DNA of 64,000 nucleotides from Thalassotalea eurytherma (GCF_030161415.1 NZ_BSSU01000005.1:62001-126000); one strand, 5' to 3'. Positions 9,972 to 19,420 are shown, counted from the first letter of the stretch. A program made the numbers and translations. Notes: a model not told the origin generated them from the sequence alone.

Positions 9972-10457
9972 CTAATATGACGGTTTTGTATGTGCTTTAC
10001 CGGCATCTTCTGCCAGTTCTTTAGGCATATAATTTTCGTCATGTTTTGCCAGTACTTCGCTTGCTTCGATGATAAAGCCCTCTGCTAATACACCATTGGC
10101 GACAATACCTTGTCCTTCGCGAAACAAGTCAGGCAAAATGCCATCATATTTTACGGTGACCATAGGGTCAGCGTCATTGAAGGCGATTGGCATTCTCATA
10201 TCCGCCAGTTTAAAGCTTACCTTTAAACTGCTTTCATCTCTCTTAACACTACCTGGTACGACTAAACCACCAATTCGAATACGTTGACCAAGTTGTGCTT
10301 TTAGTCCTGTATCTTCTTTACCTTGATGAATTTCTGATGGTTTAAAAAACAGATCAATATTCTGACTTAGAGCATATAAAACAAGACCTGCAACAACACT
10401 TAAACCGATTAAAACGGACAAAATTATTGTTAGTCGCTTTTTTCTTCTTGGATTCAT
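9972..10457 (-). CDS. ccmE: Cytochrome c maturation protein CcmE (heme chaperone)
   Basis: A 161-residue periplasmic heme chaperone anchored by one N-terminal helix (about residues 9-28, after the basic start MNPRRKKR). It receives heme from CcmC and passes it to the CcmF/CcmH ligation complex, carrying it covalently on a histidine. That residue is the His of [11 protein letters not shown] near the C-terminus. The OB-fold strands precede it. It is the last gene of the minus-strand ccmABCDE operon, 20 bases after ccmD, and ends before a strong terminator. Confidence 0.96.
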   Translation of the reverse strand: MNPRRKKRLTIILSVLIGLSVVAGLVLYALSQNIDLFFKPSEIHQGKEDTGLKAQLGQRIRIGGLVVPGSVKRDESSLKVSFKLADMRMPIAFNDADPMVTVKYDGILPDLFREGQGIVANGVLAEGFIIEASEVLAKHDENYMPKELAEDAGKAHTKPSY

Positions 10458-10477
10458 TTATTTACCTATCAACTCGA

Positions 10478-10696
10478 TTAAGATGATTGAGACAGTTGGG
10501 CTTGTTGCTTTGCTGCTCGTTTTAATTTTTCTTGGCGTGCTTGTTGTTTAGCAATGCGTTGTTTAACTTGTTTATTACTCACAAGACTATTCATCACAAG
10601 TAATACAAGTAGCAGGGTCGCCATGCCAAACGATAGCCAGACATAAAAGCCATAACCACCCATATCAATAAACTCAGCAAAAGATGAAAACTGCAT
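10478..10696 (-). CDS. ccmD: Heme exporter protein CcmD
   Basis: A 72-residue membrane protein with one central helix (about residues 15-36), a tryptophan-containing entry (GGYGFYVWLSFGMA) and a basic, Gln-rich cytoplasmic tail (KQQARQEKLKRAAKQQ). CcmD holds the CcmABC complex together and helps release heme-loaded CcmE. Its start codon overlaps the ccmC stop by one base (TAATG), which indicates translational coupling. Position in the operon is as important as sequence for this short protein. Confidence 0.93.
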   Translation of the reverse strand: MQFSSFAEFIDMGGYGFYVWLSFGMATLLLVLLVMNSLVSNKQVKQRIAKQQARQEKLKRAAKQQAQLSQSS

Positions 10697-11439
10697 TATT
10701 TAATCTCCTCTTTTACAAGCGCTTTAACCCATGGGCGCATACTATTTCGGCTAAGTATTTCGGTTTTAAATCGTAAACAAGTCACGGCAGCAACAAAAAA
10801 AGCAAAACCAAAAAAGCAGAATAGGAAAGGCCAGTACATATCAGCGCTCATCGCCGGTTTGCCAAATTTCGAAACGGTAGCGCCTTGATGTAACGTATTC
10901 CACCATTCAACAGAATATTTAATAATAGGAATGTTAATAACACCTACAATCGCTAAGATACCTGCGGCTTTGCCTGCTAGCGCTTTATCTTCAAAAGCAT
11001 TGTGTAGGGCAATAACACCTAAATACAAAAACAGTAAAATAAGCTCTGAAGTAAGGCGAGCATCCCAAATCCACCAAGTACCCCACATCGGTTTACCCCA
11101 GGCAGCTCCAGTAATCAAGGCGATTGCCGTGAAAACAGCGCCGACAGGTGCTAAAGCCGCGGCTGATGCATCGGCCAATTTTAATTGCCATACTAGGCCT
11201 GAAAAAGCCGCTATAGCCATACCCACATAAATACTCATTGATAGAATAGCCGCTGGCACGTGTATATAAAATATGCGGAAGCTCTCACCTTGTTGATAAT
11301 CTGCAGGCGCAAACAATAAAGCCCACGTTAAGCCGATGGCCAAAAGAATAATACTTAACCACGTAAACCAAGGGGTTAACTTACCGGTGAAGTGATAAGT
11401 AATTTCAGGGTTTGCGTATGGATGTAACCATTTCCACAT
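10696..11439 (-). CDS. ccmC: Heme exporter / heme-handling membrane protein CcmC
   Basis: A 247-residue inner-membrane protein with six hydrophobic segments and the tryptophan-rich heme-binding signature WGTWWIWDARLTSE, the WWD domain shared with CcmF. Two conserved His candidates flank it (IHVPAA and TLHQGATV). CcmC loads heme on to CcmE in the periplasm. The stop codon of ccmB directly abuts its ATG and its own stop overlaps ccmD, so the genes are tightly co-translated. Confidence 0.97.
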   Translation of the reverse strand: MWKWLHPYANPEITYHFTGKLTPWFTWLSIILLAIGLTWALLFAPADYQQGESFRIFYIHVPAAILSMSIYVGMAIAAFSGLVWQLKLADASAAALAPVGAVFTAIALITGAAWGKPMWGTWWIWDARLTSELILLFLYLGVIALHNAFEDKALAGKAAGILAIVGVINIPIIKYSVEWWNTLHQGATVSKFGKPAMSADMYWPFLFCFFGFAFFVAAVTCLRFKTEILSRNSMRPWVKALVKEEIK

Positions 11440-12132
11440 TTAGTTGGTACTCACTTTCAATGCTGCGCTAACTGCAAATGGCGCAAGGGTAAACGATGTA
11501 AAAAATAATGCGCCGATTATAGCAACTTGCCCCGAGTAAGGTAAGTTCATCGCCGCAGTGTCAATTGCACTTGTGGCAAATATTAACACAGGGATATACA
11601 AGGGTAAGACGATCAAGCTCAACAAAACACCACCTTTTTTAATACCCACAGTTAGTGCTACGCCAATTGCGCCAATAAAGCTCAATACAGGTGTGCCAAT
11701 TAGTAGCGTTATCATGAGCGCGCCATAACTATTTTCATTTAAATGTAATAACACGGCCAATACGGGCGCAATAAAAATAAGTGGTAACCCGGTTATTAAC
11801 CAGTGGGCAATAATTTTTGCCAGCACAATGATGAACAGTGGTTGAGGTATCAACATCATTTGCTCTAATGAACCATCAGCAAAATCTGCTTTGAACAGCC
11901 TATCCAAGGAAAGCAGCGTGGCGAGTAAAGCGGCTACCCAGATAATCCCGGGTGCAATTCTGCTCAGTGTACTAGCTTCAGGGCCAATACCTAACGGGAA
12001 TAAGGTGACAACAATGATGAAGAACAGTAGCGGGTTAAATATGTCGTCTTTATGGCGTAACGCGATCGTTAAATCACGTTTTAGCATCAACATAAAGGCT
12101 TGGCGATAAGAAGGAATATTAATGCTCATCAT
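11440..12132 (-). CDS. ccmB: Heme exporter permease CcmB
   Basis: A 230-residue ABC permease with six predicted helices, beginning [21 protein letters not shown] and including the conserved ADGSLEQMMLIP stretch. With the CcmA ATPase it forms the CcmAB transporter, whose ATP hydrolysis drives release of heme-CcmE from CcmC. The start overlaps the ccmA stop (TAATG), with two consecutive ATG codons. Confidence 0.96.
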   Translation of the reverse strand: MMSINIPSYRQAFMLMLKRDLTIALRHKDDIFNPLLFFIIVVTLFPLGIGPEASTLSRIAPGIIWVAALLATLLSLDRLFKADFADGSLEQMMLIPQPLFIIVLAKIIAHWLITGLPLIFIAPVLAVLLHLNENSYGALMITLLIGTPVLSFIGAIGVALTVGIKKGGVLLSLIVLPLYIPVLIFATSAIDTAAMNLPYSGQVAIIGALFFTSFTLAPFAVSAALKVSTN

Positions 12133-12770
12133 TATACCAACTGATATTCTAATTCGATTGTTTTAACCAGCTGAGCATCAATCGCCAAGTCTTGGTGAGT
12201 CGTTAAAATCACACAACCTCCTTGCTTAGCATGCTCGACAAAGAGGTTTTCTAAATTCTTAACGCCTTGTTTATCAATGGCAGTAAAAGGCTCATCTAAG
12301 ATCCAAATAGGCTTTTGGCATTGCCATAACCTAGCCAAAGCGATACGACGGTGTTGTCCTGCACTTAAATGGGAGGCGAGGGCATCCTCAAAACCAAGTA
12401 AATTTACGTTTTCCAAGGTTTGTTCAGCAGCATGTGGTGGTAATCCTTGCATGGCTAAATAAAACGCCAGATTTTCTTGTGCCGTCATTTCACCTTTGAT
12501 ACCAGCCAAATGGCCAATATATGTTAGGTTTTGATTATAAAGCTCTACGTTTTTATGTAGTGGTTGGTTTTGAAAATGGACTTCACCTTCGAAAGGTTGA
12601 GATAAACCAGCGAGTATTCGCAGTAAACTCGTTTTTCCAGCCCCATTGGGCCCTGCAATTTGGACAATATCGCCTTGATTAAATTGACAGCTAAGCGCTT
12701 CAAATAAAATTCGATCTTCACGAATACAGGTTAATTTGTCTGCATGTAATAAAGCGTTGGAACTCGGCAA
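12132..12770 (-). CDS. ccmA: Heme exporter ATP-binding protein CcmA
   Basis: A 212-residue ABC ATPase with Walker [12 protein letters not shown] (about residues 38-48), signature [16 protein letters not shown] and Walker [13 protein letters not shown], followed by a switch His in LTTHQD. The signature reads LSAGQ rather than LSGGQ, as is usual for CcmA. First gene of the ccmABCDE operon. It is divergent from ccmF across a region of about 310 bases. Confidence 0.97.
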   Translation of the reverse strand: MPSSNALLHADKLTCIREDRILFEALSCQFNQGDIVQIAGPNGAGKTSLLRILAGLSQPFEGEVHFQNQPLHKNVELYNQNLTYIGHLAGIKGEMTAQENLAFYLAMQGLPPHAAEQTLENVNLLGFEDALASHLSAGQHRRIALARLWQCQKPIWILDEPFTAIDKQGVKNLENLFVEHAKQGGCVILTTHQDLAIDAQLVKTIELEYQLV

Positions 12771-13081
12771 GGTTATCTCTACTAATTAGCGCTGTTAGTT
12801 AACTTCAACCCGTCTAGGGCATTGATAGCTAAATTATTATAATATTTGCCGTTATCATACACTAAGAAATCGCTTGATTCATGGGCTTTTATGCAACAAA
12901 AAGTGTTCTGTATAGATTCCCTTTACTTTGTTGAACTTGAAGCAAAATTAAATTATTTCAATTTGTTTCAAATCAAGGGTTTTTCTGTTAACCCATTAAT
13001 AAAGCCTTTATAATCGACGAAATGTGTGTTTTATACGTATATAAAAACAATAACAGTTACTGTATCGCTTGGAGTTTTTAA
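12771..13081. other. Divergent promoter region, ccmA / ccmF
   Basis: This noncoding spacer must drive both cytochrome c maturation operons. A TATAAT lies at 13009-13014, about 68 bases before ccmF, and another plus-strand TATAAT at 12838-12843; neither has a convincing -35. No RNA gene or clear operator was seen. Confidence 0.5.
13009..13014 (+). promoter_or_regulatory. ccmF: Candidate -10 element for the ccmF operon
   Basis: A perfect TATAAT about 68 bases upstream of the ccmF ATG; the best-spaced -35 (TGTTAA, 12986-12991) is weak, so an activator may be needed. Confidence 0.35.
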
Positions 13082-15094
13082 ATGTTACCTGAATTAGGTC
13101 ACTTTGCCTTGATCATCGCCACAGCATTTGCGCTGTGTTTGAGCATCATTCCAACCATCGGGATTTTCACCCATCACGATAAATTAACCGCTTATGCCAA
13201 ACCTTTAACCTTAGGTATGTTTATCTTTACCGCGGTCAGTCTTTTTATCCTTGGCTACTGTTTTGTTCTCGACGATTTCTCGGTGAAGTACATTGCTGGT
13301 CACTCAAATAGCCTGCTGCCTTATTATTTTAAGATTAGCGCTGTCTGGGGTGGTCATGAAGGGTCATTGTTATTGTGGGTTTTCTCATTAACGGCATGGA
13401 CGATGGCCGTTGCGAAATTTAGTAAGGGCATTGAAGAAAGCTTTATTGCGCGCGTTCTTGTTGTTTTAGGCCTTGTCTCACTTGGCTTCATGATTTTTAC
13501 CTTATTAACATCAAACCCGTTCGAGCGTTTATGGCCAATGGTGCCGCCAGAAGGGCGTGATTTAAATCCGTTACTACAAGACATCGGATTAATTATTCAT
13601 CCGCCAATGCTTTATATGGGCTACGTTGGCTTTAGTGTGGCCTTTGCTTTTGCCGTTGCTGCGCTTTGGTGTGGCAAGTTAGATGCAGCGTGGGCTCGTT
13701 GGTCACGCCCATGGACTGTCGGCGCATGGATTTTTTTAACATTAGGTATCGCGTTAGGTAGTTGGTGGGCATACTATGAACTTGGCTGGGGCGGCTGGTG
13801 GTTCTGGGATCCTGTAGAAAATGCGTCATTCATGCCTTGGTTAGTCGGTACGGCACTTATTCATTCCTTAGCCGTTACCGAAAAGCGTGGCACATTTAGA
13901 AACTGGACTGTCTTATTGGCGATTTTCGCGTTTAGTTTAAGCTTACTTGGGACGTTCTTAGTACGCTCAGGGGTTATTACGTCGGTACATTCATTTGCGG
14001 CTGACCCTACACGTGGTGCTTTTATTTTAATGCTTTTAGCGATCGCTATGGGCGGTTCCTTAACCTTATATGCCTTCAGGGCAAGTAACGTGCAAAGCTA
14101 TAGCCGTTTTTCATTTTATTCGCGTGAAACAGCGTTGTTGATAGGTAATATCATTCTTGTAACATCTGCAGTAACTGTTTTATTGGGTACCTTATATCCA
14201 CTGTTTTTTGATGCGCTTGGCTTAGGTAAAATCTCAGTGGGGCCTCCATATTTCAACGCGGTTTTCGTACCATTAATGTCGTTGCTGTTTATTGTTATGG
14301 GCATGGGGCCATTGATTCGCTGGAAGCGAGCCAAACAAGGTGAGTTGAGAAAGCACATTACTGTTCAATCAATTGTTTCTGTTATTTTTGGTTTAGCTTT
14401 CCCTATTGTTTATGGTGGAGAGTTTGATGCATTAGTAGCAATGGGAATGACACTTGCTATGTGGGTCGCATTGGTTGTATTAAAAGATTTCTATAACCAA
14501 CTCAAAAATCTCAAAGGGCGAGGCTCAAAAATTAGTTTAAGCCAGCTAGGTATGACGGTTGCCCACCTAGGCATCGCCATTACTGTGGTTGGTGTAACAC
14601 TTGTTTCTAGTTATGAAAACGAAGTGAACGTTAGAATGGAAACTGGTGATACGGTGAATGTTTCTGGCTTTGACGTGACTTTCAATGGTGTTATTCCTGT
14701 TAAAGGGCCTAACTATAGTGCTGAGCAAGGTCAATTAGAGATTTCGAAAAATGGTGAATTCTTAAGCTTATTAAAACCAGAGCGTAGAACCTATTTAGTA
14801 CAAACCATGGGCATGACAGAAGCGGGCATTGATCCTGGTTTCTTTACCGATGTTTATGTTGCGTTAGGCGATCCACTTGCTGATGGTGCTTGGGCAATTC
14901 GTGTCCATATAAAACCATTTGTTCGCTGGATATGGTTAGGTGCAATTTTCATGGGTTTAGGTGGCTTATTTGCGATTTTAGATAAACGCTATCGTCGTAA
15001 AAAAGTATCTCAAGCAAAAGAAATAAAATTAACGCCATCAACTAAACCTATGGCGACACCAGTAAACACGACAGCAGATTCAGGAAACGCTTAA
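13082..15094 (+). CDS. ccmF: Heme lyase subunit CcmF
   Basis: A 670-residue polytopic membrane protein, the main subunit of the heme ligation complex that attaches heme to apocytochrome c in the periplasm. The tryptophan-rich WWD motif is WWAYYELGWGGWWFWDPVEN (about residues 224-243), with HPPMLYMGYVG before it and the conserved AWGGHEGS-type segment (VWGGHEGSLLLW) near residue 90. A basic cytoplasmic tail (KRYRRKKVSQAKE) ends the protein. GGAG precedes the ATG. It opens the plus-strand ccm operon; its stop overlaps the ccmG start (TAATG). Confidence 0.98.
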   Translation: MLPELGHFALIIATAFALCLSIIPTIGIFTHHDKLTAYAKPLTLGMFIFTAVSLFILGYCFVLDDFSVKYIAGHSNSLLPYYFKISAVWGGHEGSLLLWVFSLTAWTMAVAKFSKGIEESFIARVLVVLGLVSLGFMIFTLLTSNPFERLWPMVPPEGRDLNPLLQDIGLIIHPPMLYMGYVGFSVAFAFAVAALWCGKLDAAWARWSRPWTVGAWIFLTLGIALGSWWAYYELGWGGWWFWDPVENASFMPWLVGTALIHSLAVTEKRGTFRNWTVLLAIFAFSLSLLGTFLVRSGVITSVHSFAADPTRGAFILMLLAIAMGGSLTLYAFRASNVQSYSRFSFYSRETALLIGNIILVTSAVTVLLGTLYPLFFDALGLGKISVGPPYFNAVFVPLMSLLFIVMGMGPLIRWKRAKQGELRKHITVQSIVSVIFGLAFPIVYGGEFDALVAMGMTLAMWVALVVLKDFYNQLKNLKGRGSKISLSQLGMTVAHLGIAITVVGVTLVSSYENEVNVRMETGDTVNVSGFDVTFNGVIPVKGPNYSAEQGQLEISKNGEFLSLLKPERRTYLVQTMGMTEAGIDPGFFTDVYVALGDPLADGAWAIRVHIKPFVRWIWLGAIFMGLGGLFAILDKRYRRKKVSQAKEIKLTPSTKPMATPVNTTADSGNA

Positions 15095-15642
15095 TGAATA
15101 AATTGATTCGCTTTATTCCATTAGTCTTATTTATTTTATTGGCAATTGTTTTATATCGTGGTTTGTCGTTAAACCCTGAAAAATTGCCTTCTGCGTTAAT
15201 TGGTAAACCTGTTCCGGCATTTACCTTAACCCAGTTAAAAAATGAAAACAGAATACTGAGTGCTGAGCAATTAACAGGCGATGTTGTCTTAATTAATGTA
15301 TGGGCCACGTGGTGTCCATCATGTCGTTATGAACATCCTTATTTGCTTGATTTAGCAAAAAGTGATCGTATCAAGCTTTATGGCCTTAACTATAAAGATG
15401 AGCGTGAACTAGCAGTAAAATGGTTAAATGATCTAGGTGACCCTTACGAGTTTTCTATTTTTGATGATTTAGGCCGCTTAGGTTTAGATTTGGGTGTATA
15501 TGCAGCGCCTGAAACTTTTGTTGTTGATCATCACGGCATTATTCGTAAACGTTTTGCGGGACCGATTGATGCCAATGTCTGGCAAAAAGAATTTGAACCG
15601 ATAATTAAGCAAATTGAAGCTGAAAAAGCGAAGGGACAATGA
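15094..15642 (+). CDS. ccmG: Thiol:disulfide oxidoreductase CcmG/DsbE
   Basis: A 182-residue membrane-anchored thioredoxin-like protein. One N-terminal helix (RFIPLVLFILLAIVLY) is followed by a thioredoxin fold with the active site WATWCPSCRYEHP and the cis-Pro loop YAAPETFVVD. It keeps apocytochrome CXXCH cysteines reduced for heme attachment, together with CcmH. The usual active site in E. coli is WCPTC; WCPSC is a mild variation. Overlaps ccmF by one base and ccmH by four (ATGA). Confidence 0.95.
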   Translation: MNKLIRFIPLVLFILLAIVLYRGLSLNPEKLPSALIGKPVPAFTLTQLKNENRILSAEQLTGDVVLINVWATWCPSCRYEHPYLLDLAKSDRIKLYGLNYKDERELAVKWLNDLGDPYEFSIFDDLGRLGLDLGVYAAPETFVVDHHGIIRKRFAGPIDANVWQKEFEPIIKQIEAEKAKGQ

Positions 15643-16097
15643 TGAGGTTATTAACGTTAGTTATTTCACTGCTGTGGTTAGCAACTAGCCAAGCCAGTCC
15701 AATTGATACGTATTCATTTAAAAGTGAAGTGGACAAAACTCGCTACCAAGCGTTAGTAAAAGAGTTACGTTGCCCTAAGTGTCAAAATCAAAACCTTGCT
15801 GATTCAAACTCTCAAATCGCTGTCGATTTGCGTGAACAAGTTTATATCATGATCAACGAAGGCAAGTCCGATAAAGAAATTGTTGATTACATGGTTGCTC
15901 GTTACGGTGATTTTGTTTTATATCGCCCTAAAGTTAATGAATACACCTACATGTTATGGTTTAGCCCTGCAATTTTTCTATTGATAGGGGCTGTTGTTGT
16001 TGTATTGATCTTACGCAGAAAAGCACCGCCACAAGCTCAGCAAGCAATGAGCGATGCTGAAAAACAAAAGTTAGCCGATATCTTAAAAGAAGAATAA
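15639..16097 (+). CDS. ccmH: Cytochrome c-type biogenesis protein CcmH
   Basis: A 152-residue protein with a cleavable signal peptide (ending near SQASP), a periplasmic three-helix domain with the redox motif LRCPKCQNQNLADSNS, and a C-terminal helix (LWFSPAIFLLIGAVVVVLIL). It reduces apocytochrome c before ligation. It is the short form: the TPR half that is fused in E. coli CcmH is the separate ccmI gene here. Its start overlaps the ccmG stop. Confidence 0.96.
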   Translation: MMRLLTLVISLLWLATSQASPIDTYSFKSEVDKTRYQALVKELRCPKCQNQNLADSNSQIAVDLREQVYIMINEGKSDKEIVDYMVARYGDFVLYRPKVNEYTYMLWFSPAIFLLIGAVVVVLILRRKAPPQAQQAMSDAEKQKLADILKEE

Positions 16098-16103
16098 TTA
16101 ACT

Positions 16104-17378
16104 ATGACTACTGTTATTGCCCTAGTTGTTTTGCTCCTATTGATTTTAATTATTGTCTGGGCGCACTTTTTTAGACAACAACAAGTAACCAGTTTCGACC
16201 AAAATGTTCGCGACAACACCAATGTCAATTTATATCACGAACATAAAGCTGAAATTGAAGCCGATTTTGAACAAGGTAAAATTGATCAAGAAAATTATCA
16301 ATACCTAACACAAGAGCTCGATAAAAGCTTACTTCAAGATGTGCAAGAAAATCAGCAACATCAAGAAGTGTTTGAACAAAAGCAACTCTCTATCATTTGG
16401 CCTGTAAGTATTAGCCTTTTTATTTTGGTGTTCAGCTTTGCACTGTATAACAAAATTGGTGCGTTTGAGCAGCTGTCTCAGCCACAACAAGTTAACGTTC
16501 AAGAGCAAATGGAGCAAGATGAAAGAGCACGTCAGCAAGAAACACTTGCGCGTGTAGCACAGCTTAGGCAGCAAATAAGTGAAGAACCAAACAATGCTGA
16601 TGCATGGTATTCATTGGGGCAAGCACTGGTTGGTTTAGGTGATTTTAACGGTGCTATCGCAGCATTCGCTAAAGTTGAAGAGGTTGACGGTCCACATGCT
16701 GATATTTATGGCGCGATGGCACAAGCAACTTACTATCGTGACAATCAAGAAATTACCGCTGAGTCTCAGGTACTCATTGATAAAGCGCTTGCACTAGACC
16801 CACTAGATCCATCAACAAATATTTTATTAGGTATGCATAGCTTTATGCATCAAGAATATGCTCAAGCAATAAAGTATTGGCAACCAATTATCGATAGCGG
16901 CAGAAGCAATGTTAATAGCCAAGCGTTACAAGAAGCTGTTAATGAAGCGAAAAACCGTTTAGCGTTAACAGGTCAGCAATCACAAGCTATCGAACAGGCT
17001 ACACCTGATAATGGTGTTCAGTTAAGCTTAAATGTGACGATAGGCGACAACGTGATGAGTGAATTGATCCAGCAAGAAGATAAAGCCGTATTTATTTACG
17101 CTATCGCAAGCTCTGGACCTAAAATGCCAATCGCGGCCGTTAAAGTATTCGCAAGTGATTTACCTGCTACTATCGTACTGAACGACTCGCAAGCAATGAT
17201 GGAGCAAATGAAATTGAGCATGTTTGAAAAAGTGCATGTCTTTGCCGTCATTTCTCAAGATGGTACACCAGGAGTGAAACCAGGTGATTATCAAGCCGTT
17301 ATTCGAGATATTGTTGTTGCGGATAATAAGCTTCTTGATGTGGTTATTGATGAGAAAGTTACGGATAGCGTTAAATAA
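16104..17378 (+). CDS. ccmI: Cytochrome c-type biogenesis protein CcmI (apocytochrome chaperone)
   Basis: A 424-residue membrane protein with two helices, at the N-terminus (IALVVLLLLILIIVWAHFF) and near residues 95-112, separated by a cytoplasmic coiled-coil-like loop. A periplasmic TPR region follows (NNADAWYSLGQALVGLGDF, about residues 155-270), then a beta-rich C-terminal domain. CcmI binds the C-terminus of apocytochromes and brings them to CcmF-CcmH. It begins 6 bases after ccmH and ends 19 bases before the glutathione-peroxidase-like gene, so these are probably one transcript. Confidence 0.93.
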   Translation: MTTVIALVVLLLLILIIVWAHFFRQQQVTSFDQNVRDNTNVNLYHEHKAEIEADFEQGKIDQENYQYLTQELDKSLLQDVQENQQHQEVFEQKQLSIIWPVSISLFILVFSFALYNKIGAFEQLSQPQQVNVQEQMEQDERARQQETLARVAQLRQQISEEPNNADAWYSLGQALVGLGDFNGAIAAFAKVEEVDGPHADIYGAMAQATYYRDNQEITAESQVLIDKALALDPLDPSTNILLGMHSFMHQEYAQAIKYWQPIIDSGRSNVNSQALQEAVNEAKNRLALTGQQSQAIEQATPDNGVQLSLNVTIGDNVMSELIQQEDKAVFIYAIASSGPKMPIAAVKVFASDLPATIVLNDSQAMMEQMKLSMFEKVHVFAVISQDGTPGVKPGDYQAVIRDIVVADNKLLDVVIDEKVTDSVK

Positions 17379-17397
17379 TAATTTAAAGGAAGTTACT

Positions 17398-17991
17398 ATG
17401 AAGGTTTCAACGATTAATAAGCTAGTACAAACAACTATTTTGTCAGCAGCTTTTGTTCTACCAATGTCAGTCAATGCGGCAAGCGATCAAGCACAAGTCG
17501 AAGCAAGCGACTCATGCCCTGCTTATTTAAACCAAACGATGCGATTATTGCATTCTTCAGAAGAAGTAAACCTTTGTCAGCTAACCAAAGACAAAACCGT
17601 AGTATTTGTTAATACAGCCAGTAACTGTGGCTTTACGCCACAATTCAAAGGTCTTGAGGCCTTATACAAAGAAAATAAAGATAAAGGCCTAGTGGTTGTT
17701 GGTTTTCCATCAGATGACTTTTTCCAAGAAGAAGATGATGAGAAAGATACTGCAAAAGTTTGTTTTGTAAATTACGGTGTTACCTTTCCTATGATGGAAA
17801 CAACCAGCGTTCGTGGTGATGATGCAAATCCAGTTTTCGCTCATCTAGGAGAGAAAACTACATCACCAAAATGGAATTTTTATAAGTATTTGGTCACGAA
17901 TAATGGTGCTAACGTACAGCACTTCAATTCTCGAGTATCACCTGACGACGAAGAGTTTGTGCAGGCATTAAATACCGCACTAGCACAATAG
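17398..17991 (+). CDS. Exported glutathione peroxidase-like protein
   Basis: A 197-residue protein with a signal peptide (MKVSTINKLVQTTILSAAF... ending near NAAS). The start at 17398 is chosen because AAAGGA (17385-17390) precedes it and the signal peptide begins there. The peroxidatic cysteine is in FVNTASNCGFTPQFKGLE, a Cys-type GPx motif, and PKWNFYKYLV holds the conserved Trp. The usual FPCNQFGxQEP loop reads FPSDDFFQEEDDE, so the catalytic Gln region is altered. It probably reduces peroxides with thioredoxin-like donors in the periplasm. Placement after ccmI suggests protection during cytochrome c assembly, which is inference. Confidence 0.85.
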   Translation: MKVSTINKLVQTTILSAAFVLPMSVNAASDQAQVEASDSCPAYLNQTMRLLHSSEEVNLCQLTKDKTVVFVNTASNCGFTPQFKGLEALYKENKDKGLVVVGFPSDDFFQEEDDEKDTAKVCFVNYGVTFPMMETTSVRGDDANPVFAHLGEKTTSPKWNFYKYLVTNNGANVQHFNSRVSPDDEEFVQALNTALAQ

Positions 17992-18006
17992 AGGTTAATA
18001 AGTCGT

Positions 18007-19032
18007 ATGTCTCGATTTGCAGGGCAAGATAAATCTATACATGATAAAACCCCAAGAACAGGGGTTTTACTGACAAATTTAGGTACACCTGAAGCACCAA
18101 CGGCACAAGCATTAAGAACGTATTTAAGAGAGTTCCTCTCTGATCCGCGCGTCGTTGAAATTCCTCGATTGGTATGGATGATTATTCTTCACGGTATTAT
18201 TTTACGAGTACGTCCTGCCAAATCAGCAAAGCTCTATCAAAGCATTTGGACAGAAAAAGGCTCACCATTGATGGTGATAAGTGAGCAACAGCGAGATAAA
18301 GTGAAATCTAAGCTTGCTGAAGATCTCGATGAGCCTGTCGAAGTCGCTTTAGCAATGCGTTATGGACAACCTTCAATTGAGAGTGAATTGAATCGTTTTC
18401 AAAAACAAGGTATCGATAATATTGTTGTGATGCCTTTGTACCCGCAATATGCTGGGCCGACTACGGGTTCAAGTTTTGATGCCGTTACCAAAGCGATGAA
18501 AAAATGGCGTTGGATTCCATCGTTGCACTTTGTCAGTAGCTATCATCAAAATGAAAAGTATATTGATGCTTTAGCGGCGAGTGTGAAAGAGCATATTGAT
18601 GCTCATGGCAAGCCAGATAAGTTGGTATTGTCCTATCACGGTATGCCAAAGCTATTTCATCACCAAGGTGATCCGTACTATTGTTTCTGTGCGCTAACAA
18701 CCAGAGCGTTGGCTCAAGCTTTATCGCTTAAGGAAGAAGACTTTGTTATGACCTTTCAATCGCGTTTCGGTAAGGCTGAGTGGCTAAAACCGTACACAGA
18801 TGAAACGCTAGAGAATCTAGCTCAATCTGGTGTTAAGCACGTCGCTATCATGAGTCCAGCGTTTAGTGCTGATTGTTTAGAGACGCTTGAAGAGTTAGTA
18901 GAAGAAAATAAAGAGGTGTTCGTTGATGCAGGCGGAGAGATTTATCATTACATTCCGTGTTTGAATGATAGGGATGATCACATTGATGCAATTGTTGATA
19001 TTGTTAAACCGTATATTAACAGGCCTAATTAG
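18007..19032 (+). CDS. hemH: Ferrochelatase
   Basis: A 341-residue ferrochelatase, which inserts Fe2+ into protoporphyrin IX in the last step of heme b synthesis. The N-terminal RTGVLLTNLGTPEAPT, the metal-site LVLSYHGMP (catalytic His) and the later FSADCLETLEELVEEN (acidic residues and Cys) are all present, as is the YYCFCALTTRAL segment. It begins 15 bases after the peroxidase gene, with AGAGG before it, so heme production may be co-transcribed with the cytochrome c maturation genes. A terminator follows. Confidence 0.97.
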   Translation: MSRFAGQDKSIHDKTPRTGVLLTNLGTPEAPTAQALRTYLREFLSDPRVVEIPRLVWMIILHGIILRVRPAKSAKLYQSIWTEKGSPLMVISEQQRDKVKSKLAEDLDEPVEVALAMRYGQPSIESELNRFQKQGIDNIVVMPLYPQYAGPTTGSSFDAVTKAMKKWRWIPSLHFVSSYHQNEKYIDALAASVKEHIDAHGKPDKLVLSYHGMPKLFHHQGDPYYCFCALTTRALAQALSLKEEDFVMTFQSRFGKAEWLKPYTDETLENLAQSGVKHVAIMSPAFSADCLETLEELVEENKEVFVDAGGEIYHYIPCLNDRDDHIDAIVDIVKPYINRPN

Positions 19033-19053
19033 AGGTTGACCAAATTTCGGGTA

Positions 19054-19082
19054 CAAAAAAAGGAGCTATAAGCTCCTTTTTT
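19054..19082. terminator. Bidirectional terminator, hemH and first csp gene
   Basis: AGGAGCT and AGCTCCT (loop ATA) flanked by A7 and T6; ends both hemH and the converging minus-strand cold-shock gene. Confidence 0.88.
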
Positions 19083-19098
19083 CATATAACGCTCTAAA

Positions 19099-19308
19099 TT
19101 ATAGAGCCGTTACGTTTTCAGCTTCAGGGCCTTTTTGACCTTGTTTGATGCTGAAAGAAACTGCTTGACCGTCAGTTAATGTGCGGAAACCGTCAGCTGC
19201 GATTGCAGAGAAGTGAACGAATACGTCAGGACCGTTTTCTTGCTCGATAAAACCGAAGCCTTTAGATTCATTAAAAAATTTTACTTTACCTGTTACTTTA
19301 TCAGACAT
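19099..19308 (-). CDS. Cold-shock domain protein (first copy)
   Basis: A 69-residue CspA-family single-stranded nucleic-acid-binding protein with RNP1 KGFGFIEQ and RNP2 [15 protein letters not shown] precedes the ATG. It differs from the copy 150 bases upstream at only seven positions (K4, AIAAD at 35-39, I54 and T67 regions), so the two are recent paralogues. Proteins of this kind melt RNA structure at low temperature or in growth transitions. A dyad shared with the other copy lies in its leader. Confidence 0.96.
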   Translation of the reverse strand: MSDKVTGKVKFFNESKGFGFIEQENGPDVFVHFSAIAADGFRTLTDGQAVSFSIKQGQKGPEAENVTAL

Positions 19309-19345
19309 GCTCTTTTCCTAGTATAAAAATACTTTTTAAATTTGC

Positions 19346-19359
19346 GGTCAATATTGACC
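19346..19359 (-). promoter_or_regulatory. Leader dyad of first csp gene
   Basis: GGTCAATATTGACC is a perfect 14-bp palindrome 38-51 bases before the start codon. The second csp gene has a near match (GGTCA-AAA-TGACC) at the same distance, which points to a shared regulatory element in DNA or mRNA. Confidence 0.45.
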
Positions 19360-19420
19360 TAAGTTGCGCGTAATAATTACGCTGTTTTCTGTTTGCCCTT
19401 GATTAGAAGGACAGAAAAAA

